A stretch of DNA of 22,291 nucleotides from JBGRQB01 sp041725875 (lineage in GTDB: Bacteria; Bacteroidota; Ignavibacteria; Ignavibacteriales; Melioribacteraceae): NCBI GenBank assembly GCA_041725875.1, contig JBGRQB010000058.1, forward strand, positions 1 through 22,291. The letters run 5' to 3'. Positions 14,057 through 21,153 of this stretch are shown here, piece by piece. How positions within the stretch are numbered: the stretch's first letter is position 1; each line of letters opens with the position of its first letter. The notes below the pieces were generated by a model. It saw only the letters and a list, made by a program, of their open reading frames with translations. It made no database searches and was not told the origin of the DNA. Position numbers and translations under genes: made by a program.

Positions 14057-15984
14057 ATTTCTTCCAATTCTTCGTTCAGACTACTCCATTTTTCGTAAAC
14101 TTTTTCAAGCTGTTTTTTTGTCTCTTCATATTCGGCATTTTTCTCTTTTGCCACAGCAGGATTAGAAAAAGTTTCTTCCGATGCAAGATCACCTTCAATA
14201 GCAGTTTTCTTTTCTTCCAACTTTTCTATTTCAAGTTCAATCTTTTCGATTGCTTTTACAACTTCTTTGGTTGCTTTGTAGCGCTTTTGACGAAGCTCTG
14301 CTTCCAGACGCTTCTGATCTTTGCGCGTGGATTTTTCCTGAGCCTGAGAGACTCCTTTATTATTAGAAGCATCTATAGCTTCTGCATTTTTTTTAGAAAG
14401 GTAATAATCAATATCACCGGCAAAAGTATTAAACTCACCACGTCTGATTTCAATCACTTTGTTTATTACTGGACGAAGAAAATCAACATCGTGGGAAACA
14501 ATTATTAATGTGCCTGAAAATTCTTTTAACGCTTCCTGCAAAACTGCTTTTGATGAAGCATCAAGATGGTTTGTTGGTTCATCCAGAATAATCAGATTAG
14601 CTTTTGTAAGTAAAATTTTTGCCAGAGCAACCCTGCTTTTTTCACCACCGGATAAAACACTGATTTTTTTGAAAACATCATCACTTGAAAAAAGGAAAGT
14701 GCCAAGAAGGGAACGAAGCTGCGGCAAAGTATATTCGGTTCCTATTTCAGCAACAGATTCCAGAAGATCGAGTTCGGGATTAAGATTTTCAGCTACTTCC
14801 TGGGCATAATATGAAATGAATGTATTATGACCGAGCAAAATATCTCCCTGATTAGGCTGAATTTTATTTGCTATTAATTTTGCCAGAGTTGTTTTTCCTG
14901 CTCCGTTCGGACCGACAAAAGCAATTTTTTCTCCGCGCTCAACTTTGAAATCAAGATTTTCAAAAACTTTATTGCTTCCGTAAGCTTTTGATATTCCGTT
15001 CATTTCAACCGGAATTGCACCGCTTCGTTCCGGCTCGGGAAAGCGAATTGTTATTGATTTTTCCTGATTTGTTAATTCAACAAGATCAATTTTTTCCAGT
15101 TGTTTTACACGGCTCTGAACCTGTTTTGCTTTTGTTGCTTTATAACGAAAGCGTTCAATAAATTTTTCTGTCTCTTTTATTTTTTTCTGCTGCTGAATAA
15201 ATTCAGCTTCAAGCTGTTCGTCGCGCTCTTCTTTAAATTTAAGATAAGCATCATAATTACCGTTGAAGCCGCTTATCTTTTTATTAAAAATTTCAAGCGT
15301 GCGGTTGGTAACTTCATTTACAAAATACTTATCGTGAGAGACAATAACAGCAGATACTTTTGAAGCTTTCAGGAAATTAATGAGCCATTGAAGAGTATCT
15401 ATATCAAGGTGATTAGTAGGTTCATCCAGCAGAATTATATCATTTGTATCCAGCAAAATTTTGGCAAGTTCAATACGCATCTGCCAACCACCGGAAAATT
15501 CATCTGTCATTCTGTTAAAATCAGAAACGGAAAATCCGAGTCCCATCAAAACTTTTTCTATATTTGAATCAACACGGTAAAAATCGATTTCTTCCTTGCG
15601 GGTATTTATTTCGCCCAGTTGCTGAGATAAATCGAGTTTGGTGTTTTCATCAAGCGTATCATCAGAAAGAGCGAGTTGAAGTTCATCTTCTTTTTGCTGG
15701 AGCTGACTTATTTCTCCGAGCGAAGTTTTTACTTCGTTAAATAATGTTTTTCCTTTAAGATCGGTAAACTCCTGAGAAAGATAACCGATTTTGGTTCCCT
15801 TAGGCATATCAATTCTGCCAGATTCAGATTCTTCGGTTCCTTTAAGAAGTTTAAGAAGGGTTGACTTACCAGTCCCGTTAGAGCCAACAAGAGCGATTTT
15901 ATCGCCCTTGTTGATTTTAAAATTTGTATTATCAAAAAGATATTTTCCACCATACTGCATGGAAAGATTTATAACATCAAGCAT
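14038..15984 (-). CDS. ABC-F family ATPase (Uup/YdiF-like) with C-terminal coiled coil
   Basis: A soluble tandem-ABC protein without membrane domains; characterised ABC-F proteins act on the ribosome E site to regulate translation or relieve stalling. First ABC: Walker A GSNGTGKST (34-42), signature FSGGWQMR (163-170), Walker B IILLDEPTNHLD (183-194), SHDKYF. Then a charged interdomain linker (about 245-315, the ribosome-contacting P-site tRNA interaction motif region). Second ABC: Walker A GPNGAGKTT (358-366), LSGGEKSR, LIILDEPTNHLD, SHDVDF. The last 80 or so residues are Lys/Glu-rich and predict as a coiled coil, as in Uup. 648 aa is normal. A housekeeping role is likelier than antibiotic resistance, since no resistance context is visible. 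The start has GGAA about 7 nt upstream; the stop lies in the shared palindrome. Confidence 0.92.
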   Translation of the reverse strand: MLDVINLSMQYGGKYLFDNTNFKINKGDKIALVGSNGTGKSTLLKLLKGTEESESGRIDMPKGTKIGYLSQEFTDLKGKTLFNEVKTSLGEISQLQQKEDELQLALSDDTLDENTKLDLSQQLGEINTRKEEIDFYRVDSNIEKVLMGLGFSVSDFNRMTDEFSGGWQMRIELAKILLDTNDIILLDEPTNHLDIDTLQWLINFLKASKVSAVIVSHDKYFVNEVTNRTLEIFNKKISGFNGNYDAYLKFKEERDEQLEAEFIQQQKKIKETEKFIERFRYKATKAKQVQSRVKQLEKIDLVELTNQEKSITIRFPEPERSGAIPVEMNGISKAYGSNKVFENLDFKVERGEKIAFVGPNGAGKTTLAKLIANKIQPNQGDILLGHNTFISYYAQEVAENLNPELDLLESVAEIGTEYTLPQLRSLLGTFLFSSDDVFKKISVLSGGEKSRVALAKILLTKANLIILDEPTNHLDASSKAVLQEALKEFSGTLIIVSHDVDFLRPVINKVIEIRRGEFNTFAGDIDYYLSKKNAEAIDASNNKGVSQAQEKSTRKDQKRLEAELRQKRYKATKEVVKAIEKIELEIEKLEEKKTAIEGDLASEETFSNPAVAKEKNAEYEETKKQLEKVYEKWSSLNEELEEIERNIN

Positions 15985-16035
15985 TTGAATTTCCGAATTC
16001 TAAAAAAATAGAAATCAAAAATACGCAATAATTTA

Positions 16036-18237
16036 CTATTTTCTCAACACTGCAATTTTTGTAGTTTCAACATTACTTCCATCTTTATCATAAGCAACAA
16101 CTATGTAAACGCCGCTTCCTACATATTCGCCGTTTTCATCTTTTCCGTCCCAGGTGGCAATTCTTCCGCCCGGAGTCTGGAATTCTCTTACAAGTTCGCC
16201 ACTTACAGATAAAATTTTAATTTCGGTATCTTTAATTAAACCGTCTATTGTTACAATATTTTCAGTTCCTTGTCCGATAACAAAGGGATTTGGATAAACA
16301 AATAAATTGGAAAATTGTTTTTCCGGTTCAACTGCTGTTGTTTTATATGAAAGCAAACCTTCATTTGTTGCAATGTATAACAGACCGGTTTTGTTTTCAA
16401 AAGTGAGTGATTGAATTTCGTTAGAGGGAAGAGGAGAATTTTCTGTTGAAAATGCTTCAATACCTTTTGAGCCGTCCTGTGATAAAAGAACAAGTCCCTG
16501 ATCAGTTACAACCCATTTTTGATTTAAGGCATCAACTTCTATTGCTGAAATATTTTTTCTGTATGCTGCTTCTACCAGAACTTCTTTTATTGAAGCGGAA
16601 GCTAGTTTGTTGGTCTGCGATAAAATATAAAGTCCGGAAGTTGTTCCGACCCACAAATCGCCGCGATCATCAACTTCAATACAGTTTACAACTTTACTGC
16701 TGAGAGTTGATGTATAAACTCCCCAGATATCGTCACTTGTATCAGTAAAATTACCGTTATTGTTAAAGAAACAAAGTTTGTTTTTTGCAATAAACCATTT
16801 GGTGTTGTGACGATCAATTTCAATTTCTTTTGTTTCAACCGGTAAGCTTGTAACAGCTGAAGAAAGCTGATAATGGTGCCATTCGCCATTTTTTCTTCTA
16901 ACGGAAATATCTTTACGGTTATGTGAAAGATAGGTTAAAATCCAGGCATCATCATTTGAATCGTGTTCAATATCGGAAACCACAACAAAATCCTGATCAG
17001 CTGCAATTCCAGCAAGATTTGTGTTGCCTGAAGTATATTTTGTCATTTCATTATTTTCAAGTATGGAAAATCCGTTACCCCAGCTCATAAAATATGCTTT
17101 ACCGTCAGGCGCGCAATAAACTTTGTGAATATCAATTGAAACAAGATTTGAAGAATTTGAAAGGTTATAATTTTTCCAGATTGTTTTATCAAGATGAAAT
17201 ACTCCGGAACCCTTTCCGCTTATTCCTGTTCCCACAAAAAGATTTCCGTCGGTATCAATATCAATATCGAGGAATGAATTTTTTAACGGACCGTTAGGCA
17301 CGATAACATTTTCGATATTTCCGTTTTTAACAACTCCTGAATCGGAACAGATTAAAAATGATGATTCATTTTCAAACAAAAATTTGTTTAAGGAAATTTT
17401 TGAGCTTTTCAGATTAAGAGAAATTTCTGAAAGGGAAGTATCATATTTATAAAGTTTTTTTGCCGTAAGAATTCTTAATGAATTGTTTACAACAGTCATA
17501 TCTTTTACTTCGGTTCCAGCAAGCTGAAAAGAATTCCAGTCGGAGCCGTTAAATTTGTAAAGACCATCATCAGTACAGGCAATTAATTCTGAGTTATATT
17601 TTATAAGTTTGAAAACTGGCTTGCCGTTAACGGAGTATGAAGTCCAGGCTTCAGGAGCAGAAGGGTTTGGACTGTTATCATTAAGGATTGCAACTCCGCT
17701 TTCTGTTGCAACATACAATTTCCCGTTTTCAATAAGAATGTGATAAGTTTTTATTTCCGCACTGAAATTTCCGAATTTTCTGTAGGTATCGCCAAAATTT
17801 CTTGTATTTGTATTAACCAGAGAAATACCAAAATCAGTTGCAATATATGCGGTGCTGTCATTAACAACAATCTGATTAATTCCTTTTTCCGGTTTATCTG
17901 AATTATATATATCAAATATTTTCTTTATGGTTTTAGATTTCGGCTCGTAAATATTGATTATACCATTTTCTGTGCCGAACCAAATGTTTCCGGAACCATC
18001 TTTTGTAATTGTATTAAGATTGTTTGAGCTTAATCCCTCAACAATACTCATTGTGGTAAATTTATTTTCAGCAGCATTGTAATAAAATGCTCCGCCTTCC
18101 GTGGCAGCCCAGAATTCACCTGTGGTTCCTGTTATTGCATTTACTTGATTGTAGGAAAAGTAATTTTGCCATTTAGTGTAATCCTGACCAAAAGATATAA
18201 TTGTCAATATCAGAAAAGCTAAAACAAATTTTTTCAT
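16036..18237 (-). CDS. PorZ-like secreted beta-propeller protein with T9SS-type C-terminal domain
   Basis: A 733-aa protein with a clear signal peptide (MKKFVLAFLILTIISFG, cleavage near residue 17). Next come repeated two-component-regulator-type propeller blades, for example IWFGTENGIINI, YIATDFGISLV, LYVATESGVAIL, LWVGTTSGLYIL and KWVVTDQGLVLL, enough for two propellers. The last 89 residues (from about 645) form a sorting/FlgD-like beta-sandwich: YPNPFVIGQG, IKILSVSGELVREF, TWDGKDENGEYVGSGVYIVV and KIAVLRK at the end, as in type IX secretion cargo. The start YTKWQNYFSYNQVNAI, the EGLSSNNLNTI phrase and the two-propeller-plus-CTD layout resemble PorZ, a surface component of the T9SS. It could instead be a general Reg_prop cargo protein. 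It is not a sensor kinase: no transmembrane or histidine kinase part follows. Confidence 0.78.
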   Translation of the reverse strand: MKKFVLAFLILTIISFGQDYTKWQNYFSYNQVNAITGTTGEFWAATEGGAFYYNAAENKFTTMSIVEGLSSNNLNTITKDGSGNIWFGTENGIINIYEPKSKTIKKIFDIYNSDKPEKGINQIVVNDSTAYIATDFGISLVNTNTRNFGDTYRKFGNFSAEIKTYHILIENGKLYVATESGVAILNDNSPNPSAPEAWTSYSVNGKPVFKLIKYNSELIACTDDGLYKFNGSDWNSFQLAGTEVKDMTVVNNSLRILTAKKLYKYDTSLSEISLNLKSSKISLNKFLFENESSFLICSDSGVVKNGNIENVIVPNGPLKNSFLDIDIDTDGNLFVGTGISGKGSGVFHLDKTIWKNYNLSNSSNLVSIDIHKVYCAPDGKAYFMSWGNGFSILENNEMTKYTSGNTNLAGIAADQDFVVVSDIEHDSNDDAWILTYLSHNRKDISVRRKNGEWHHYQLSSAVTSLPVETKEIEIDRHNTKWFIAKNKLCFFNNNGNFTDTSDDIWGVYTSTLSSKVVNCIEVDDRGDLWVGTTSGLYILSQTNKLASASIKEVLVEAAYRKNISAIEVDALNQKWVVTDQGLVLLSQDGSKGIEAFSTENSPLPSNEIQSLTFENKTGLLYIATNEGLLSYKTTAVEPEKQFSNLFVYPNPFVIGQGTENIVTIDGLIKDTEIKILSVSGELVREFQTPGGRIATWDGKDENGEYVGSGVYIVVAYDKDGSNVETTKIAVLRK

Positions 18238-18277
18238 GTATTAATCCGATTTGCTGATAAAATTAGTTGAATAGTTA

Positions 18278-18307
18278 CAAATTTAATACTTTTTCCTTTT
18301 TGGAAAA
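18278..18307 (-). promoter_or_regulatory. Candidate promoter -7 element plus dyad upstream of the PorZ-like gene
   Basis: On the minus strand, TAAATTTG (18285-18278) matches the Bacteroidota -7 consensus TAnnTTTG exactly, about 40 nt before the start codon. Just upstream is a dyad, TTTTCC-AAAAA-GGAAAA on that strand (18307-18291), in the spacer/-33 area where a regulator could bind. No -33 TTTG sits at the ideal 19-21 nt; the nearest is 25 nt away. Confidence 0.35.
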
Positions 18308-18333
18308 GTACAAAATTGATTCCCTATATGGTT

Positions 18334-19164
18334 TTAGGAAATTGAGAGGTTAAGCGTTTTTTTCATTGCATCGAGTTTATCCGGGGTAATAAAAAATTTG
18401 CCAAAGTTTTTATCGTCATTTTTCTTTCCGCCGTGAAAATCGGAACCACCACTTTCCAAAAGCCAGTACTGGTCAATAATTCCGCGGTAAAATTTTACAT
18501 CTTCACCGGAGTGGGAAGGATGAATTACTTCTATTCCGTCAACTCCAAAGTTGATAAGCGTCTGTAAAATAGATTCTTTAATTTTTCCCGGATGTGCTAT
18601 AAAGGATAAACCACCGGCATCTTTTATAAGTTTAAGAGCGCTTTGCGGAGAAACGTGAATTTTACGCTCGTATGCAGGGCCTTCATCACCGATATATCTT
18701 GCAAAAGCATCATAATAACTTTTACAATAACCGGCTTCAACAAGTGCTGTTGCAATATGAGGGCGACCAACAGCCGAGTTTTTTGCTCTTTCCAGAATTT
18801 CTTCCAGATTAATATCCACGTTGAGCTTGTTAAGCTTTTTTACCATTCGTTTGGCTCGTTCAAGACGCTCATCGCGGAAAAAACTGAGGTATTTTCTTAA
18901 TTCTTCGCTGTTATGATCTATAAAATAACCAAGGATATGAACTTCCTGATCTTCGATATCTGTACTTATTTCCAGACCTGGAATAACTGTAACTCCAATT
19001 TCGTTTCCAAACATAATTGCACCTTCTATTCCGTTAACACTATCGTGATCGGTAATACTTATAGTATCAATTCCGGCATCTTTAGCTTTTTTTACTATTT
19101 GAAAAGGAGTGTAAATTCCGTCTGAATAAGTAGTATGTATATGTAGATCTATTTTTTCTTTCAT
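18334..19164 (-). CDS. PHP-domain phosphoesterase (TrpH/YciV/RNase AM-like)
   Basis: A 276-aa cytosolic metal-dependent phosphoesterase with a full set of PHP metal ligands: DLHIHTTYSDG (H8, H10, D15), ITDHDSV (H40), GLEIST (E65), EVHILGY (H76), FIAHPG (H191) and GGSDFHG (D242, H244). GRPHIA at about 133-138 and the inserted helical domain fit the TrpH/YciV group, whose E. coli member removes nucleotides 5' to 3' from RNA and from 3',5'-nucleoside bisphosphates. That assignment is by family resemblance only. The ATG lies 3 nt after the Crp-like gene's stop, so the two are surely cotranscribed. No polymerase domain is attached, so it is not a DnaE or PolX PHP domain. Confidence 0.88.
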   Translation of the reverse strand: MKEKIDLHIHTTYSDGIYTPFQIVKKAKDAGIDTISITDHDSVNGIEGAIMFGNEIGVTVIPGLEISTDIEDQEVHILGYFIDHNSEELRKYLSFFRDERLERAKRMVKKLNKLNVDINLEEILERAKNSAVGRPHIATALVEAGYCKSYYDAFARYIGDEGPAYERKIHVSPQSALKLIKDAGGLSFIAHPGKIKESILQTLINFGVDGIEVIHPSHSGEDVKFYRGIIDQYWLLESGGSDFHGGKKNDDKNFGKFFITPDKLDAMKKTLNLSIS

Positions 19165-19167
19165 TGG

Positions 19168-19851
19168 TTATGCAAATGTATCTTTAAATTTTTCGTAACT
19201 GAGAATACGCAGGGTTGAACCGTCGAGTTCAATCAAGTCTTTTTTTACAAAAGAATGGAGCGTTCTTGAAATTGTTTCTCTGGAAGTTCCGGCCATATTA
19301 GCCAGATCCTGCTGTAAAGGAAGTTTTTCTATTTCAACAATTCCTTGTTTTATTCTGCCAACATCATCAGCAAGCTGAAGAATTACAGTAGCAACCTTCC
19401 CTTCGGCATCTTTAAGTGAAAGCGATTTTATTTTCAGATCTGCATCACGGAGTCTTTTTGTAAGCTCTTTAATTAAACTTATTGAAACTTCGGGGTAAGT
19501 TTTAAGCAGATCGAGAAACTGATTTCTTTCAATTAGAAATACTTCGGTATCTTCGGTTGCAATAACTGTGGCAGATCTTGTCATTCCGTCGAGGATGGCC
19601 ATTTCGCCAAAGAAATCTGATTCACCAAGTATACATAAAATCACTTCTTTGCCATCGGAACTGATTCTAGCAATTTTTACCTGACCGCTTACAATTACAA
19701 ACATTGCAGAGCCGTCATCCTCTTCCATTAAAATAATGCTGTCTTTCTTAAAGTTTTTAATTGTACCGGCAGCAACTATTTTTTTTATGGTTTCTTCACT
19801 TAGTTCAGCAAATATGGGAACAAACTGTAAAAAGTTGTGATCAGCCATCAT
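19168..19851 (-). CDS. Crp/Fnr-family transcriptional regulator
   Basis: A 227-aa DNA-binding regulator. The N-terminal cyclic-nucleotide-binding beta-roll contains GESDFFGEMAILDGMTRSATV (76-96), where the FGE (81-83) and R92 of a phosphate-binding cassette are kept, so it may bind cAMP or a related nucleotide. A dimer helix follows (about 115-145), then a winged HTH with LPLQQDLANMAGTSRETISRTL (177-198). The recognition helix SRETISR keeps the Arg, Glu and Arg of E. coli CRP, predicting a TGTGA-type half-site (inference). There is no N-terminal Cys cluster, so it is not an Fe-S Fnr sensor. Two ATGs are possible: 19851 and 19848, the latter with AGGAAG 5 nt upstream. It is divergent from gap across 216 nt. 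Confidence 0.92.
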   Translation of the reverse strand: MMADHNFLQFVPIFAELSEETIKKIVAAGTIKNFKKDSIILMEEDDGSAMFVIVSGQVKIARISSDGKEVILCILGESDFFGEMAILDGMTRSATVIATEDTEVFLIERNQFLDLLKTYPEVSISLIKELTKRLRDADLKIKSLSLKDAEGKVATVILQLADDVGRIKQGIVEIEKLPLQQDLANMAGTSRETISRTLHSFVKKDLIELDGSTLRILSYEKFKDTFA

Positions 19852-19921
19852 TTCTTCCTAAATATTTATCATTATTGAAAAATAATTAAATAAATTTTAA
19901 AATGCTTAAAAATAATCCTCT

Positions 19922-19965
19922 TTAACTAAGGAGTTAAGAATGTTAAACTTTAACAATTATTTAAC
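19922..19965. promoter_or_regulatory. Cluster of GTTAA/TTAAC half-sites in the crp-gap intergenic region
   Basis: Two adjacent dyads: TTAACT-AAGG-AGTTAA (19922-19937) and GTTAAA-C-TTTAAC (19942-19954), then a further TTAAC (19961-19965). That is five half-sites within 44 nt, about 30-70 nt upstream of the candidate gap -33 element. It could be an operator for a regulator of gap or of the divergent Crp-like gene. AT-rich background lowers certainty. Confidence 0.35.
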
Positions 19966-19978
19966 CTTCATAATTTAG
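19940..19978 (+). CDS. Possible 12-codon leader ORF upstream of gap
   Basis: ATG at 19940 begins MLNFNNYLTFII and stops with TAG at 19976. AAGGAG lies 6 nt before the ATG, a near-ideal ribosome site, itself in the loop and arm of the first dyad. However, it sits upstream of the candidate gap promoter, so it would need a second, more distal promoter to be transcribed. It may equally be a chance ORF. Confidence 0.15.
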   Translation: MLNFNNYLTFII

Positions 19979-19992
19979 TTTAATGAGGGGTG

Positions 19993-20026
19993 TTTTTGTA
20001 AGTAATTAAATATTTCGCTATCTTTA
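19993..20026 (+). promoter_or_regulatory. gap: Candidate Bacteroidota-type promoter of gap
   Basis: TTTTTG (19993-19998), a 20-nt spacer, and TATCTTTA (20019-20026) fit the -33/-7 consensus (TTTG, 19-21 nt, TAnnTTTG) with one mismatch at the last base. Transcription would start near 20030, giving a leader of about 35 nt that ends in the strong ribosome site ACGGAGG before the gap ATG. Confidence 0.55.
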
Positions 20027-20067
20027 GTGACTTAATTTTTTTTATTTTAGTAAACGGAGGCATAATA

Positions 20068-21063
20068 ATGGCTGTAAAAATAGGTATTAATGGATTTGGA
20101 CGTATTGGTAGACTTGTTTTCAGACGCGCATTAGAGCTTGGAAACATTGAAATTGTTGGTATCAATGATTTAACTGACGCTAAAACTTTAGCTCACTTAT
20201 TAAAATATGATTCAATCCATGGTAAATTTAATGGTGAAGTTGCCGTAGATGGTGATGCTATTATTGTTAACGGTCAGAAAATACAGATTTCAGCTGAAAG
20301 AGACCCAGCAAACTTAAAATGGGGCGAAATTGGTGCTGAATATGTAATTGAAGCAACTGGTATTTTCAGAAGTCAGGAACAATGTGAAAAACACATTGCT
20401 GCCGGTGCTAAAAAAGTTATTTTAACTGTACCTGCAAAAGGTGAAGTTGATGCAACAATTGTTTTAGGTGTTAACGACTCAGTATTAACAGGCGAAGAAA
20501 AAGTTATTTCTAATGCTTCTTGTACTACTAACTGTTTAGCTCCTGTTGCCAAAGTTCTTAACGATTCTTTTGGTGTTGTTAAAGGTATTATGACTACAGT
20601 TCACTCATATACAAATGATCAGAAAGTATTGGATTTACCTCACTCAGATCTTAGAAGAGCAAGAGCTGCTGCAGTTTCTATGATTCCTACTACTACTGGT
20701 GCTGCAAAAGCAGTTGGTTTGGTAATTCCTGAACTTAAAGGTAAATTAGACGGATATGCAGTTCGCGTTCCTACCCCGGATGGTTCACTTACTGATTTAA
20801 CTGTTGAATTAGCAAAAGATGTTACAGCTGAAGAAATTAACGCTGCAATGAAAGCTGCTGCTGAAGGTGATATGAAAGGTGTTCTTGAATTTACAGATGA
20901 ACCAATCGTTTCTTGCGATATCATTCATAACTCACACTCAAGTATTTTTGATTCATTATTAACTCAGGCTAACGGAAACTTTGTTAAAATAGTTAGCTGG
21001 TATGATAACGAATGGGGATATTCTTGCAGAGTAGTTGATTTATTATTAAAGGTTGCTAAGTAG
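20068..21063 (+). CDS. gap: Glyceraldehyde-3-phosphate dehydrogenase, type I
   Basis: A cytosolic NAD-dependent enzyme converting glyceraldehyde 3-phosphate, phosphate and NAD+ to 1,3-bisphosphoglycerate in glycolysis, reversible for gluconeogenesis. At 331 aa it has normal length. The Rossmann motif GINGFGRIGRLVFR is at 6-19; Asp34 in GINDLTD indicates NAD over NADP. The catalytic Cys152 lies in SNASCTTNCLAP and His179 in TTVHSYTNDQ; WYDNEWGYSCRV closes the C-terminus. GGAGG lies 7-8 nt before the ATG, and codon choice is strongly biased to GTT, GCT and TTA, consistent with high expression. It has its own candidate promoter and is followed by a strong terminator, so read-through to pgk is probably partial. 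Confidence 0.97.
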   Translation: MAVKIGINGFGRIGRLVFRRALELGNIEIVGINDLTDAKTLAHLLKYDSIHGKFNGEVAVDGDAIIVNGQKIQISAERDPANLKWGEIGAEYVIEATGIFRSQEQCEKHIAAGAKKVILTVPAKGEVDATIVLGVNDSVLTGEEKVISNASCTTNCLAPVAKVLNDSFGVVKGIMTTVHSYTNDQKVLDLPHSDLRRARAAAVSMIPTTTGAAKAVGLVIPELKGKLDGYAVRVPTPDGSLTDLTVELAKDVTAEEINAAMKAAAEGDMKGVLEFTDEPIVSCDIIHNSHSSIFDSLLTQANGNFVKIVSWYDNEWGYSCRVVDLLLKVAK

Positions 21064-21085
21064 TTAACCATTATAAAAATTTTTG

Positions 21086-21126
21086 AAGACGCAGAATATC
21101 CTTTGTGATATGTGCGTCTTTTTTTT
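21086..21126 (+). terminator. Intrinsic terminator between gap and pgk
   Basis: AAGACGCA (21086-21093) pairs with TGCGTCTT (21113-21120); inside, ATATC pairs with GATAT around CTTTGT, leaving a small internal loop. An 8-T run (21119-21126) follows. This is a classical rho-independent terminator 22 nt after the gap stop. Confidence 0.85.
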
Positions 21127-21153
21127 GATATTAACTTATCAACAGAGGTAAAT

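Noticed and set aside
14038..15984. ABC-F protein as an antibiotic-resistance determinant
   Set aside because: Layout with a C-terminal coiled coil and housekeeping neighbours fits the Uup/YdiF-like group; no resistance-type leader or mobile context is seen.
16036..18237. Hybrid two-component sensor, suggested by the propeller repeats
   Set aside because: No Y_Y_Y domain, transmembrane helix, histidine kinase or receiver domain follows; the C-terminus is a secretion-type beta-sandwich.
20019..20032. AGTGAC next to the gap -7 element as a Crp site
   Set aside because: Only a partial single half-site, no symmetric partner within the normal spacing.
20640..20924. A 94-codon minus-strand open frame inside gap
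   Set aside because: Antisense shadow created by the strong codon bias of gap; Ser/Ala-rich and without motifs.
21101..21116. TGTGATATGTGCG as a Crp-type half-site near pgk
   Set aside because: It lacks the TCACA partner and falls wholly inside the gap terminator hairpin, which explains it better.
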